From Alistipes shahii WAL 8301 (GTDB lineage Bacteria; Bacteroidota; Bacteroidia; Bacteroidales; Rikenellaceae), in contig NZ_CP102253.1 in NCBI RefSeq assembly GCF_025145845.1, forward strand, positions 806,001 to 870,000: 64,000 bases of DNA, given 5' to 3'. A program made the translations under genes and the position numbers. Of this stretch, positions 1 through 8,804 are shown piece after piece (position 1 is the stretch's first letter; each line of letters opens with the position of its first letter). The notes below the pieces were generated by a model. It had not been told where the DNA came from and did no database searches. It was given only the letters and a program-made list of their open reading frames with translations.

Positions 1-500
1 ACGACCACGGCAATGGCAGAAATCGCCTCGCGCGGAAGTTCCAGTCCGCTGGTCTCGAACAACAGCCCCAGCGAACCGCAGAGCATCGCCGCCGCCGGGC
101 TGGGCAGTCCGCAGAACTCCGTGCGCTGCGTGTCGTCAATATTGAATTTCGCCAGCCGCAACGCGGCGCAGGCCGTAAAGACGAAAACGACCAGCCCCGG
201 ATACCCTTCGGGCAGCCAGATGCCGGGCATCCATTGATAGAGCGAATACATGATCGCCGCCGGGGCCAGTCCGAATGAGATGTCGTCGGCCAGCGAATCG
301 AGTTGCAGCCCGATGGGCGAACTCTGGTTGAGCAGACGCGCTGCGAAGCCGTCGAAAAAGTCGAACACGGCGGCCAGAACCATCAGGCCGAAGGCCAGCT
401 TCAGGTCGCCCCAAACCAGCGCCGAAACCACCGCCACCGAACCGCAGAACAGGTTCGACAGAGTCAGCAGATTGGGTATCGTGAAGAGTTTGATTTTCAT
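1..500 (-). CDS. pssA: CDP-diacylglycerol--serine O-phosphatidyltransferase, partial (3' end outside window)
   Basis: Condenses CDP-diacylglycerol with serine to give phosphatidylserine, the precursor of phosphatidylethanolamine, in the inner membrane. Translation of the minus strand from the ATG at 500 starts MKIKLFTIPNLLTLSNLF and is strongly hydrophobic. It carries the full CDP-alcohol phosphatidyltransferase signature: D50-G51, A54-R55, G64, D68 and D72, with the family spacing. The frame is open to the window edge, so about 166 residues are seen and the C-terminus is missing. The start faces manC across an 88-bp gap with promoter-like motifs in both directions. The signature and the hydrophobic N-terminus favour a PssA-type serine transferase; phosphatidylglycerophosphate synthase is less likely but shares the motif. 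Confidence 0.88.
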   Translation of the reverse strand, partial: MKIKLFTIPNLLTLSNLFCGSVAVVSALVWGDLKLAFGLMVLAAVFDFFDGFAARLLNQSSPIGLQLDSLADDISFGLAPAAIMYSLYQWMPGIWLPEGYPGLVVFVFTACAALRLAKFNIDDTQRTEFCGLPSPAAAMLCGSLGLLFETSGLELPREAISAIAVV

Positions 501-534
501 TGCCGGGGCGAAAATTTAATTTTCCAATAGGCGG

Positions 535-562
535 CAAAGTTACTAAAATATTTTTATCTTTG
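535..562. promoter_or_regulatory. Divergent -7 elements for pssA (-) and manC (+)
   Basis: TATCTTTG at 555-562 on + and TAACTTTG at 542-535 on - both match the Bacteroidetes -7 consensus TAnnTTTG and lie back to back between the divergent pssA and manC starts. Neither has a perfect TTTG at the -33 position, so the calls rest on the -7 boxes and the location. Confidence 0.55.
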
Positions 563-588
563 TCGAAATTAACTCCATATAATAACTC

Positions 589-1662
589 ATGTCAAGCAAT
601 AAATATTGTGTCATCATGGCGGGCGGCATCGGGACGCGCTTCTGGCCCAAGAGCCGGCAGTCGATGCCCAAGCAGTTCCTCGACATTCTCGGGACGGGCA
701 AATCCTTCATCCGCCACACCTACGAACGCTTCGCAAAAATGGTTCCTGCGGAGAATTTCCTCGTGGTGACCAACGATAAATACAAAAGCCTGGTTCTCGA
801 ACACATCCCGGAAATCGGCGAAAAACAAGTGCTCTGCGAACCCGTGGGCCGCAACACGGCCCCCTGCGTGGCCTATGCGGCCTACACGCTGCTGAAACGC
901 AATCCCGATGCCGAAATGATCGTCACCCCGGCGGATCACCTGATCCTCAACGAAGACGACTTCCGGGCGATCATCGCCGAGTGTCTCGACTTCGCCTCGG
1001 AGCACGACGCGCTGATGACCGTGGGCATCAAACCCACGCGTCCCGACACGGGCTACGGCTACATCCAGGTCTCGGACGACAAACCCATCAGCAAGGTCAA
1101 GTGCTTCACCGAGAAGCCTGACATCGAACTGGCGCGGGTGTTCCTGCAATCCGGTGAGTTTTACTGGAATTCGGGCATCTTCGTGTGGAAGGTGCGCTCG
1201 ATCGTCGAGGCCTTCGAGAAATACCTCCCCGAGCACCACGCGCTCTTCAGCGGCGTGATGCGCGCCATCGGAACCGACGCCGAGCGCAACGTCGTGGAGA
1301 TCGCCTTTTCAGAGTGCCGCGCCATCTCGATCGACTACGGCATCATGGAGAAGGCCGACAACGTCTACGTCCGCTGCGGCGAGTTCGGCTGGAGCGACGT
1401 CGGGACGTGGGGTTCGGTCTACCAGCATTCGCGCAAGGACCGCTATGCCAACGCCGTGCCCGAAGAGGGCTGTTACCTCTACGATACACGCAGTTCGATC
1501 GTTTCGCTCCCAAAGGACAAGATCGCCGTGATCAGCGGACTGAAGGAGTACATCGTCGTCGACACGGACGACGTGCTGATGGTCTGCCCCCGCTCCGAGG
1601 AGCAGAACATCAAAAAATTCATCGACGAAGTCAAGTTCCACAACGGCGACAAGCACATCTGA
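589..1662 (+). CDS. manC: Mannose-1-phosphate guanylyltransferase (GDP-mannose pyrophosphorylase)
   Basis: Transfers GMP from GTP to mannose-1-phosphate, making GDP-mannose for glycans and as GDP-fucose precursor; cytoplasmic. The 357-residue protein opens with the nucleotidyltransferase signature AGGIGTRFWPKSR at residues 11-23, followed by PKQF. ADHL near residue 118 and FTEKP near 177 are typical of the family. Length fits the single-domain Bacteroidetes enzyme; the C-terminal isomerase domain of bifunctional ManC/AlgA proteins is absent. It stands alone between divergent pssA and co-directional murF. A 13-bp inverted repeat runs across its stop codon. Confidence 0.93.
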   Translation: MSSNKYCVIMAGGIGTRFWPKSRQSMPKQFLDILGTGKSFIRHTYERFAKMVPAENFLVVTNDKYKSLVLEHIPEIGEKQVLCEPVGRNTAPCVAYAAYTLLKRNPDAEMIVTPADHLILNEDDFRAIIAECLDFASEHDALMTVGIKPTRPDTGYGYIQVSDDKPISKVKCFTEKPDIELARVFLQSGEFYWNSGIFVWKVRSIVEAFEKYLPEHHALFSGVMRAIGTDAERNVVEIAFSECRAISIDYGIMEKADNVYVRCGEFGWSDVGTWGSVYQHSRKDRYANAVPEEGCYLYDTRSSIVSLPKDKIAVISGLKEYIVVDTDDVLMVCPRSEEQNIKKFIDEVKFHNGDKHI

Positions 1663-1683
1663 TTCGTTGGATCAGATGTGCTT
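1651..1683 (+). terminator. 13-bp perfect hairpin spanning the manC stop codon
   Basis: AAGCACATCTGAT (1651-1663) and its exact reverse complement (1671-1683) flank a 7-nt loop. The left arm contains the manC TGA (1660-1662). No T-run follows, so it may act as an mRNA 3'-end stabiliser or a weak terminator. Confidence 0.5.
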
Positions 1684-1739
1684 GATGAAATCATTCCAGA
1701 CCTTATGATTTCCATCGCCCGTCACTGTGCATTCCAACG

Positions 1740-1822
1740 TTCGCATCCACGGCGTTCCACCGTGTTTGCGAGTCTGCTCCTCCTCCAAATCCCCTCCCCG
1801 GAGGGGACTTATCGCATGTGAC
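1740..1822 (+). repeat. Dispersed intergenic repeat, family C copy
   Basis: Two small hairpins: CACGGCGTTCCACCGTG, then CCCCTCC/GGAGGGG, joined by GTTTGC and a pyrimidine-rich AAATCCC linker and followed by GACTT. The same architecture recurs at 55095-55175, 56126-56195, 50683-50740 and 57628-57690. It lies in the manC-murF spacer. An upstream in-frame extension of murF through it is most likely spurious. Confidence 0.6.
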
Positions 1823-1858
1823 CGAATAATCTCAAAACAATACTTGCCAACATCTTCC

Positions 1859-3112
1859 ATGTCCGAACTATACGAACTTTTCAGCCAGCACCCCCGTATC
1901 TCGACCGACACGCGCCGGATCGAGCCGGACTCCATCTTCTTCGCCCTGCGGGGCGATACCTTCGACGGCAACCGTTTCGTCGCCGAAGCGCTCGAAAAAG
2001 GCGCGGCCTACGCCGTCTCCGACGATCCGCAGGTCGCCGCTTCCGACGAGCGGCAGCGCATCGTGCTCGTCGACGACACGCTGAAAGCCTTGCAGGACCT
2101 TGCCCGCTGCCACCGCCGGGCGCTCGGAATCCCGATCCTCGCCATCTCGGGCAGCAACGGCAAAACCACCACGAAAGAGCTTGTCAGCCGCGTGCTGGCC
2201 GAGCGGTTCGAGGTCTATGCCACCCGCGGCAACCTCAACAACCACATCGGCGTGCCGCTGACGCTGCTCGCCATGACCCGCGACACGGAGTTCGGCGTGG
2301 TGGAGATGGGCGCGAGCGCCTGCGGCGAACTGGCTCTGCTGGCATCGGTCGCCGAGCCGAACTACGGCATCCTGACCAACATCGGCCTGGCGCACCTCGA
2401 AGGCTTCGGCGGACCGGAGGGGGTTCGCCGCGGCAAGGGCGAACTGTTCGACTTCCTCGCGGCGAACGGAGGCCACGCCTTCGTTCCGGCCGACGACGAA
2501 ATCCTGACGGGCATGGCCGCCGAACGCGATTCGCTGGCCGACGAATATTACTCCGCATCGCTGGCCGACGGCATCGAAAACCATCTGGAAGGCAGCTACA
2601 ACCGGTTCAACATCGCGGCCGCCGTCGCCGTGGGACGCTATTTCGACGTTCCCGACGAACGCATCCGCCACGCCATCGCCAGCTATGTTCCCGACAACAA
2701 CCGCTCGCAGCGCATCGGAACGTCCCGCAACACGCTCGTCGCCGACTGCTACAACGCCAACCCGTCGAGCATGCGGGCTTCGGTCGGGAATTTTCTCGCC
2801 GAGCCGCTCGAAGAGCGTCAGCGCCGGGTGCTGATTCTGGGCGACATGCTCGAACTGGGCGACTGGTCCGAACGCGAACACGCCGCAATCATCGAGATGG
2901 CCGCACAGGACCCCGAAGCGGAACTGCTGCTCGTAGGTCCGGAATTCGCCAAGGCCTACGACGGACTCGCGGAAAAGCCGGCCAACGTCACGCTCTGCCC
3001 CACGCGCGACGACCTGATCTCGCTGCTGAAAGTCTCCCCCGTGGAGCACTCCCTCGTGCTGGTCAAAGGTTCGCACGGCATGGGGCTGGAGCAGGCGCTG
3101 GAGGCGCTCTGA
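1859..3112 (+). CDS. murF: UDP-N-acetylmuramoyl-tripeptide--D-alanyl-D-alanine ligase
   Basis: Adds D-Ala-D-Ala to UDP-MurNAc-tripeptide, the last cytoplasmic amino-acid step of peptidoglycan precursor synthesis. From ATG 1859 the protein has 417 residues. An N-terminal uridine-binding region contains STDTRR and FFALRG. The Mur-ligase P-loop SGSNGKTTTKE is near residues 97-107, NLNNHIGVP lies in the central domain, and the C-terminal ligase domain has NPSSMRASV and LGDMLELG. An upstream ATG at 1727 is in frame but would translate a dispersed repeat, so 1859 is chosen. It stands apart from any dcw cluster. Confidence 0.94.
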   Translation: MSELYELFSQHPRISTDTRRIEPDSIFFALRGDTFDGNRFVAEALEKGAAYAVSDDPQVAASDERQRIVLVDDTLKALQDLARCHRRALGIPILAISGSNGKTTTKELVSRVLAERFEVYATRGNLNNHIGVPLTLLAMTRDTEFGVVEMGASACGELALLASVAEPNYGILTNIGLAHLEGFGGPEGVRRGKGELFDFLAANGGHAFVPADDEILTGMAAERDSLADEYYSASLADGIENHLEGSYNRFNIAAAVAVGRYFDVPDERIRHAIASYVPDNNRSQRIGTSRNTLVADCYNANPSSMRASVGNFLAEPLEERQRRVLILGDMLELGDWSEREHAAIIEMAAQDPEAELLLVGPEFAKAYDGLAEKPANVTLCPTRDDLISLLKVSPVEHSLVLVKGSHGMGLEQALEAL

Positions 3113-3240
3113 CCGTCCCCGGAAACCGCCCCGGAGACTGCACCCGGAGACCGTCCCCGGAAACCGCCCCGGAGACTGCACCCGGAGACTGCACCCGGAG
3201 ACTGCACCCGGAACCGCACCCGAAAACAACCGAAAACAAC
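3113..3240 (+). repeat. Imperfect tandem repeat, 13-bp unit (CCCGGAGACTGCA-like)
   Basis: The murF-DUF4091 spacer is built of CCCGGAGACTGCA-type units, including a 39-bp block (three units) repeated directly. It is followed by three degenerate 10-bp CCGAAAACAA units. All three frames read as low-complexity peptide, so I call it non-coding. Unit variation suggests a slippage-prone array. Confidence 0.85.
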
Positions 3241-3270
3241 CGAAACAAACCGACCCAAAATAAACGGACC

Positions 3271-5010
3271 ATGAAAAAACTACTCGCAACTCTCCCCCTG
3301 CTGGCACTGCTCTCCTGCACCGGCATTCCCCCGCAGCATGCTCTCTCGCATTTCGACTGGACGGAACCCGCCGACCCGCAGGGAGAGAAACCCGAAACCT
3401 GGAACGGAGTCGAAAAACCGATCGTCACGTTCGGCTCGACGGATGTCCGCTATCCCCGCGCGACACCCTGCGCAGCAGCCGTGACGGATCAGACGACCCT
3501 CACGGGCTGGCGCGGCGAGAAGGTCTCGGCCCAGGCTGTCATCTCCGCTCCCGCGGCTGTCGGCGGCCTGACCTGCACCGTGGGCGACTTCGTTGCGGAC
3601 AACGGCGCGAAGCTCCCCGGCATCGCCCGCGCACGCTTCGTCAAATACGTCGTCAGCGACCGCTTTCTGACCGACCAACCCTGCGGCGCACGGCCGGAGA
3701 ACAACCCGGCGCACCTCGAAGCGGACCTGCTCGACGAGGCGGCTTCATGCGACGTGCCCGCCCGGTCGACCCGTCCCGTCTGGATCACGGTAGACATCCC
3801 GCGCGACGCCACCCCCGGCCGCTACACGGCTCCGGTTGCGGTAAAGGGCGAAGGCGTCGCAGAAACGCTGACGCTGCACCTGAACGTCACGGAACGCACC
3901 CTGCCCGCGCCTTCGGAGTGGACCTACCACCTCGACCTGTGGCAGCATCCGGCGGCCGTGGCCCGCGCCGAAGGGGTAGAGGTCTGGAGCGACGAGCATT
4001 TCGAACGGATGCGACCGACGATGCGGCAGCTCGCAGACGCCGGGCAGAAAGTCATCACGGCAACGCTCAACAAGGACCCCTGGAACAACCAGTGCTACGA
4101 CGCCTACGCCGATATGATCGTCTGGACGCGCCTGGCCGACGGCACGTGGGAGTATGACTTCACGGTCTTCGACCGCTGGGTGCGGTTCATGCTCGACCTG
4201 GGCGTCGGCAAGTACGTCAACTGCTATTCGATGCTGCCGTGGAACAACATGCTCCACTACAAGGATGCCGTGACGGGCGAATTCGTCGACGTCAAGGCCG
4301 ATCCGGGCACGCCGGCCTTCCGCGAAATGTGGGGCCCGTTCCTGCCCGCCTTCGTCGGTCACCTCCGCGAAAAAGGATGGCTCGGCATCACTAACATTGC
4401 GATGGACGAGCGTTCGCCCGAGGTGATGGCCGCCGCGACCGCCCTGCTGAAGGAGGTCGCGCCCGAACTAGGCATCGCATTGGCCGACAACCACAAGATC
4501 TTCAAACAGTATCCCTACATCAAGGACATGTGCGCCAGCATCTTCGGCCCGATCGAACAGACAGACATCGTCCAGCGCCGCAGCAAGGGGCTGACGACCA
4601 CCTTCTACGTCTGCTGTTCGTCGGGATTCCCGAACACCTACACCTCGTCGGCGCCGGCCGAGGCGACCTAATTGAGCTGGTACGCCGCCGCCGAGGATTA
4701 CGACGGATTCCTGCGCTGGGCCTACAACTCGTGGGTCGAGGACCCGATCCGCGACTCGCGGTTCCGGAAATGGGCCGCCGGCGACACCTACCTCGTCTAT
4801 CCCGAAGGCCGCTCGTCGATCCGTTTCGAACGCCTCGTCGAAGGCATCCAGGACTGGGAGAAAATCCGGTTGTTGAAAACGGAATTCAGCGGCGACGACG
4901 CGAAACTGCAAACCCTCCACGACCTGCTGGAGCCGTTCCGTTCGCCGGTCGCCTTCGACGGTTGGGAGCAGACCCTGCGCAATGCCCGCGCGACGCTGAA
5001 CACGCTCTGA
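3271..5010 (+). pseudogene. DUF4091 (glycoside-hydrolase-like) lipoprotein gene interrupted by an in-frame TAA
   Basis: Reading from ATG 3271 gives a lipoprotein signal (MKKLLATLPLLALLSC) and 466 residues typical of the DUF4091 family of secreted Bacteroidetes proteins related to glycoside hydrolases. TAA at 4669-4671 then stops the frame. The very same frame continues with SWYAAAEDYDGFLRWAYNSW and GDTYLVYPEGRSSIRFERL to TGA at 5010, the conserved C-terminal part of the family. Joined, the product would be about 579 residues, a normal length. The stop falls inside a conserved stretch, so this is a nonsense mutation or sequencing error rather than two genes. A TTG follows the stop, but independent translation of the 112-codon remnant seems unlikely. 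Substrate unknown. Confidence 0.85.
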
Positions 5011-5044
5011 TCCGCCGGACGGTCCGCAATACGGCATAAAAAGA

Positions 5045-5087
5045 GGTCCCGACAACCCGATTTTCAGACAGGTTGCCGGGACTTTTC
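5045..5087 (+). terminator. Rho-independent terminator after the DUF4091 gene
   Basis: Stem GTCCCGACAACC (5046-5057) pairs with GGTTGCCGGGAC (5071-5082) with one G-U pair, followed by TTTT. It sits 35 bp after the DUF4091 frame ends and before mazG. Confidence 0.85.
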
Positions 5088-5110
5088 GTGCATTCTTGCG
5101 AAAAAATCGT

Positions 5111-5118
5111 TATTTTTG
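5111..5118 (+). promoter_or_regulatory. Bacteroidetes -7 box for the mazG-like gene
   Basis: TATTTTTG fits TAnnTTTG and lies 27 bp upstream of the ATG and just after the preceding terminator. No good TTTG was seen at the -33 position. Confidence 0.5.
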
Positions 5119-5145
5119 TCCGATTTAACTCATAAACCCCAAACG

Positions 5146-5472
5146 ATGACTCTCAACGAATACCAGCAGCACGCCCTCGAAACGGCGATCTACCCCGACG
5201 ACCGCCGCATCATCTACCCCACGCTCGGACTTACGGGCGAAGCGGGCGAAGTGGCCGACAAGGTCAAAAAAGTGATCCGCGACGCCCACGAGGAGTTCAC
5301 CCCCGAGAAGAAACTCGAAATCGTCAAGGAGATCGGCGACGTCATGTGGTACTGCGCCACCCTCGCCCGCGACCTGGGCTACGAACTGGACGACGTGGCG
5401 CAGATGAACGTCGACAAACTCCGCTCGCGCATGCAGCGCAACCACCTGACGGGCAGCGGCGACAACCGCTAA
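5146..5472 (+). CDS. MazG-like nucleoside triphosphate pyrophosphohydrolase
   Basis: All-alpha NTP pyrophosphohydrolase family; such enzymes hydrolyse (d)NTPs or modified nucleotides to monophosphate and pyrophosphate. The 108-residue protein shows the metal-binding pattern: GEAGEV (E32, E35) and, about 27 residues on, KEIGDVMWY (E62, D65). Its length suits a single-domain MazG-like protein and is far short of full tandem-domain MazG. Start at ATG 5146, since an earlier in-frame TTG lies inside the promoter. A 10-bp hairpin begins within its stop codon. Physiological substrate cannot be told from sequence; house-cleaning of aberrant nucleotides is usual. Confidence 0.85.
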   Translation: MTLNEYQQHALETAIYPDDRRIIYPTLGLTGEAGEVADKVKKVIRDAHEEFTPEKKLEIVKEIGDVMWYCATLARDLGYELDDVAQMNVDKLRSRMQRNHLTGSGDNR

Positions 5473-5495
5473 TCGTTCGGCAAAACCGAACGATT
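5471..5495 (+). terminator. 10-bp hairpin overlapping the mazG-like stop codon
   Basis: AATCGTTCGG (5471-5480) and CCGAACGATT (5486-5495) pair perfectly around a CAAAA loop. The TAA is partly inside the stem. There is no U-tract, so termination is uncertain. Confidence 0.45.
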
Positions 5496-5496
5496 G

Positions 5497-5530
5497 CAAT
5501 TCAGAATTCAGAATTCAAAATTCATAATCA
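5497..5530 (+). repeat. AATTCA-type AT-rich array just upstream of the OPT gene
   Basis: ATTCAGAATTCAGAATTCAAAATTCATAAT-type direct repeats of a 6-8 bp unit end 4 bp before the ATG at 5534. A similar array precedes pyrD on the minus strand (59465-59500). Confidence 0.6.
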
Positions 5531-5533
5531 TAC

Positions 5534-7537
5534 ATGGAACCCGAAAAAATCCAAACTTCGCTGCCCGAAAACGCCTACCGCGAACTCAAGCCGGGCGAAG
5601 AGTACACGCCCGTGATGCCCGCCTCGTCGAATCCGAAGGAGGTGACGCCCTACTCGGTCACGATGGGCGTCGTCATGGCCGTCGTCTTCTCGGCCGCCGC
5701 GGCCTTTCTCGGCCTCAAGGTCGGGCAGGTCTTCGAAGCGGCCATCCCGATCGCCATCATCGCCGTGGGCATGGGCTCGGTGCTGGGCAAAAAGAACATG
5801 CTGGGGCAGAACGTCATCATCCAGTCGATCGGCGCCTCATCGGGCGTGATCGTCGCCGGAGCCATCTTCACCCTCCCGGCGCTCTACATTCTGGGCCTCG
5901 ACGCCGCTTTCTGGCAGGTGTTCCTCTCGTCGCTGTTCGGCGGCCTGCTGGGCATCGTTCTGCTGATCCCCTTCCGCAAATACTTCGTCAAGGAGATGCA
6001 CGGCAAATATCCCTTCCCCGAGGCCACGGCGACCACCGAGGTCCTCGTTTCGGGCGAGAAGGGCGGCTCGCAGGCCAAACTGCTGGCCGTCGCGGGACTC
6101 GTGGGCGGATTGTACGACTTCGTCGTCGGTACGTTCGGACTGTGGACCGAGTCGGTCTCGACGCGCATCTGCGAATGGGGCGCAGTCGCCGCCGACAAGT
6201 TCAAGGTGGTCTTCGGGCTGAACACCTCGGCCGCCGTGCTGGGTCTGGGGTATATCATCGGCCTGAAATACGCCATGATCATCACCGCCGGCTCGTGCCT
6301 CGTCTGGTTCGTGATCGTCCCGGTGGTCGGCTCGCTGGCCGAAGCGGTCGATCCCGCCGCGATGCTCTCGCTGCTGGGCGTCACGCGCGCCGACATCGTC
6401 GCCGACCCGCAGTCGATCTTCACCGCCGAAAACCTCTTCGCCTTCATCGGCAAGCCGATCGGCATCGGCGGCATCGCCATGGCGGGCATCATCGGCATCA
6501 TCCGCCAGTCGAAGATCATCCGCCAGGCCGTAGGCCTCGCGGTCTCGGAGTTCGGAGGCGGCAAAAGCGCCGCCGCGGCCCCCGAGCGCACGCAGCGCGA
6601 CATCTCGATGAAGCGCATCCTCACGATCCTGATCGCCACGCTCATTTCGGTCTTCGTCTTCTTCCACTTCGGGCTGCTCGACGGCTGGGTGCAGTCCGTC
6701 ACGGCCATTCTGATCGTCTTCATCATCGCGTTCCTCTTCACGACCGTCGCGGCCAACGCCATCGCCATCGTGGGAACGAACCCCGTCTCGGGCATGACGC
6801 TGATGACGCTGATCCTCTCGTCGCTGGTGCTGGTGAGCGTGGGGCTGAGCGGCACGACGGGCATGACCGCCGCGCTGGTGATCGGCGGCGTGGTCTGCAC
6901 GGCCCTGTCGATGGCCGGCGGCTTCATCACCGACCTCAAGATCGGCTACTGGCTCGGCACGACGCCCCGAAAGCAGGAGGCTTGGAAATTCCTCGGCACG
7001 TTCGTTGCTGCGGCAACCGTGGCCGGGGTGATGATCATCCTCAACAAATCCTACGGATTCGTGGGCGAAGGGGCGCTGGTGGCTCCGCAGGCCAACGCCA
7101 TGGCGGCGGTGATCCAGCCCCTGATGACCGGCGGCCAGACCCCGTGGATGCTCTATTTCTGCGGCGCGGCGCTGGCCCTTGTGCTCACGTCGATCGGTGT
7201 CCCGGCCCTCGCCTTCGCGCTGGGCATGTTCATCCCCATGGAGCTGAACGCCCCGCTGGTGGTGGGCGGACTGGTGGCCTGGTTCGTCTCCGGCCGCTCG
7301 AAAGACGAGGGTCTGAACAAAGCCCGCTTCGACCGCGGCACGCTGATCGCCTCGGGCTTCATCGCCGGCGGCGCGCTGATGGGCGTGGTGAGCGCCGTGC
7401 TGAAATTCGTCGGCGTGGACTGGTTCCTCTCCGGCTGGGCCTCGTCGAACGCCGCCGAATGGACGGGCCTTGCGATGTACCTCGTTTTGATCGGCTACTT
7501 CGCCTGGCACACCCTGCGGGCCAAAAAGGAAGAATAA
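5534..7537 (+). CDS. OPT family oligopeptide transporter
   Basis: Predicted inner-membrane transporter of the OPT superfamily (small peptides or metal-chelate substrates, proton-coupled). The 667-residue protein has a short polar N-terminus, then many hydrophobic segments consistent with 14-16 transmembrane helices. An early conserved region reads SVTMGVVMAVVFSAAAAFLGLKVGQ, and FPEATATTEVL and NPVSGMTLMTL are typical of the bacterial OPT group. It ends with a lysine-rich tail. PepT starts 19 bp downstream, so uptake of peptides followed by tripeptide cleavage is a reasonable joint role. Exact substrate not readable. Confidence 0.9.
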   Translation: MEPEKIQTSLPENAYRELKPGEEYTPVMPASSNPKEVTPYSVTMGVVMAVVFSAAAAFLGLKVGQVFEAAIPIAIIAVGMGSVLGKKNMLGQNVIIQSIGASSGVIVAGAIFTLPALYILGLDAAFWQVFLSSLFGGLLGIVLLIPFRKYFVKEMHGKYPFPEATATTEVLVSGEKGGSQAKLLAVAGLVGGLYDFVVGTFGLWTESVSTRICEWGAVAADKFKVVFGLNTSAAVLGLGYIIGLKYAMIITAGSCLVWFVIVPVVGSLAEAVDPAAMLSLLGVTRADIVADPQSIFTAENLFAFIGKPIGIGGIAMAGIIGIIRQSKIIRQAVGLAVSEFGGGKSAAAAPERTQRDISMKRILTILIATLISVFVFFHFGLLDGWVQSVTAILIVFIIAFLFTTVAANAIAIVGTNPVSGMTLMTLILSSLVLVSVGLSGTTGMTAALVIGGVVCTALSMAGGFITDLKIGYWLGTTPRKQEAWKFLGTFVAAATVAGVMIILNKSYGFVGEGALVAPQANAMAAVIQPLMTGGQTPWMLYFCGAALALVLTSIGVPALAFALGMFIPMELNAPLVVGGLVAWFVSGRSKDEGLNKARFDRGTLIASGFIAGGALMGVVSAVLKFVGVDWFLSGWASSNAAEWTGLAMYLVLIGYFAWHTLRAKKEE

Positions 7538-7556
7538 CATTTAATCTGCAACGACA

Positions 7557-8774
7557 ATGGACTTGAAAGAACGTTTTCTGAAATACGTCTCCTACGACAC
7601 CCAGTCGTCGGAGGAGAGCACGACATTCCCCTCGACCGAAAAACAGAAGGTCCTCCTGGCGGCCCTGCGCGACGAGATGGAGGCCCTGGGCATGACCGAG
7701 GTCACGATGGACCAGTACGGCTACGTGATGGGCACCGTCCCCGCCTCGAAAGGGTGCGAGAACGCCCCCGTCATCGGCTTCATCGCCCACGTCGACACCT
7801 CGCCCGACATGAGCGGCAAGGAGGTGAAACCCCGCGTGATCGACGAGTACGACGGCGGCGACATCGCCCTGAACGGCCAGCTGACGATGCGGGTTGCGGA
7901 CTTCCCCGAGCTGGCCTTCTTCAAGGGCCACACCCTGATCCACACCGACGGCACGACGCTGCTGGGCGCCGACGACAAGGCCGGCGTGGCGGAGATTATG
8001 ACCGCCGCGGAATACCTCATGGCGCACCCCGAGGTGAAACACGGCAAGATCCGCATCGGCTTCACCCCCGACGAGGAGGTGGGCCGCGGCGTGGATTTCT
8101 TCGACGTGAAGGCCTTCGGCGCCGATTTCGCCTACACGGTCGACGGCGGCATGGAGGGCGAACTGGAGTATGAAAACTTCAACGCCGCGAGCGCGAAGGT
8201 CGAGATTCAGGGCCGCAACGTCCATCCGGGCTACGCCAAGAACAAAATGATCAATGCCATCGACGTGGCGTGCGAACTTCAGGGGTTGCTGCCCGCCTCG
8301 CAGCGTCCGCAGTTCACCGAGGGTTACGAGGGATTCTACCACTGCGTAGGGCTGAACGGCACGGTCGAGAACGCTTCGGTCAGTTACATCATCCGCGACC
8401 ACGACGCCGAGAAGTTCGAGCAGAAAAAGGTCTTCATGTGGGCCGCAGTCGACCTGCTGAAAAAGAAATACGGCGACCAGGTCGTGACCCTCACGCTCAA
8501 GGATCAGTACTACAACATGCGCAAGATGGTCGAGCCGCACCCGCAGGTGATCGACAAGGCTCTGAAAGCGATGGAGATGGCCGGCGTGAAACCCCTCGTA
8601 CGGCCCATTCGCGGCGGCACGGACGGCGCGCGCCTCTCGTTCATGGGCCTGCCGTGCCCCAACCTCTTCACCGGAGGCATGAATTTCCACGGCAAGTTCG
8701 AATACTGCTCGCTCACGACGATGCGCAAGGCCCAGCAGGTGATCCTGAATCTGGCGGTTCTTTGGTCTGAATAG
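7557..8774 (+). CDS. pepT: Peptidase T (tripeptide aminopeptidase)
   Basis: Cytoplasmic M20B zinc aminopeptidase that removes the N-terminal residue of tripeptides. The 405 residues start MDLKERFLKYVSYDTQSSE, the usual PepT opening. Zinc-site and catalytic motifs are present in order: HVDTSPD (H78, D80), LGADDKAG near 140, DEEVGRG near 177, DGG near 199, and the C-terminal GGMNFHGKFEY with the last histidine ligand. It follows the OPT transporter by 19 bp and precedes nadE by 30 bp, suggesting one transcription unit. Confidence 0.95.
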   Translation: MDLKERFLKYVSYDTQSSEESTTFPSTEKQKVLLAALRDEMEALGMTEVTMDQYGYVMGTVPASKGCENAPVIGFIAHVDTSPDMSGKEVKPRVIDEYDGGDIALNGQLTMRVADFPELAFFKGHTLIHTDGTTLLGADDKAGVAEIMTAAEYLMAHPEVKHGKIRIGFTPDEEVGRGVDFFDVKAFGADFAYTVDGGMEGELEYENFNAASAKVEIQGRNVHPGYAKNKMINAIDVACELQGLLPASQRPQFTEGYEGFYHCVGLNGTVENASVSYIIRDHDAEKFEQKKVFMWAAVDLLKKKYGDQVVTLTLKDQYYNMRKMVEPHPQVIDKALKAMEMAGVKPLVRPIRGGTDGARLSFMGLPCPNLFTGGMNFHGKFEYCSLTTMRKAQQVILNLAVLWSE

Positions 8775-8804
8775 CCCGAAGAACAATTAAAAATCACGAA
8801 GTCT

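Noticed and set aside
1727..1858. N-terminal extension of murF from an upstream ATG
   Set aside because: It would translate a dispersed repeat; homology to MurF begins at the ATG at 1859.
4672..5010. Separate gene starting at TTG after the DUF4091 stop
   Set aside because: Same frame as the upstream part and corresponds to the family C-terminus; no ribosome site. Treated as the remnant of one gene.
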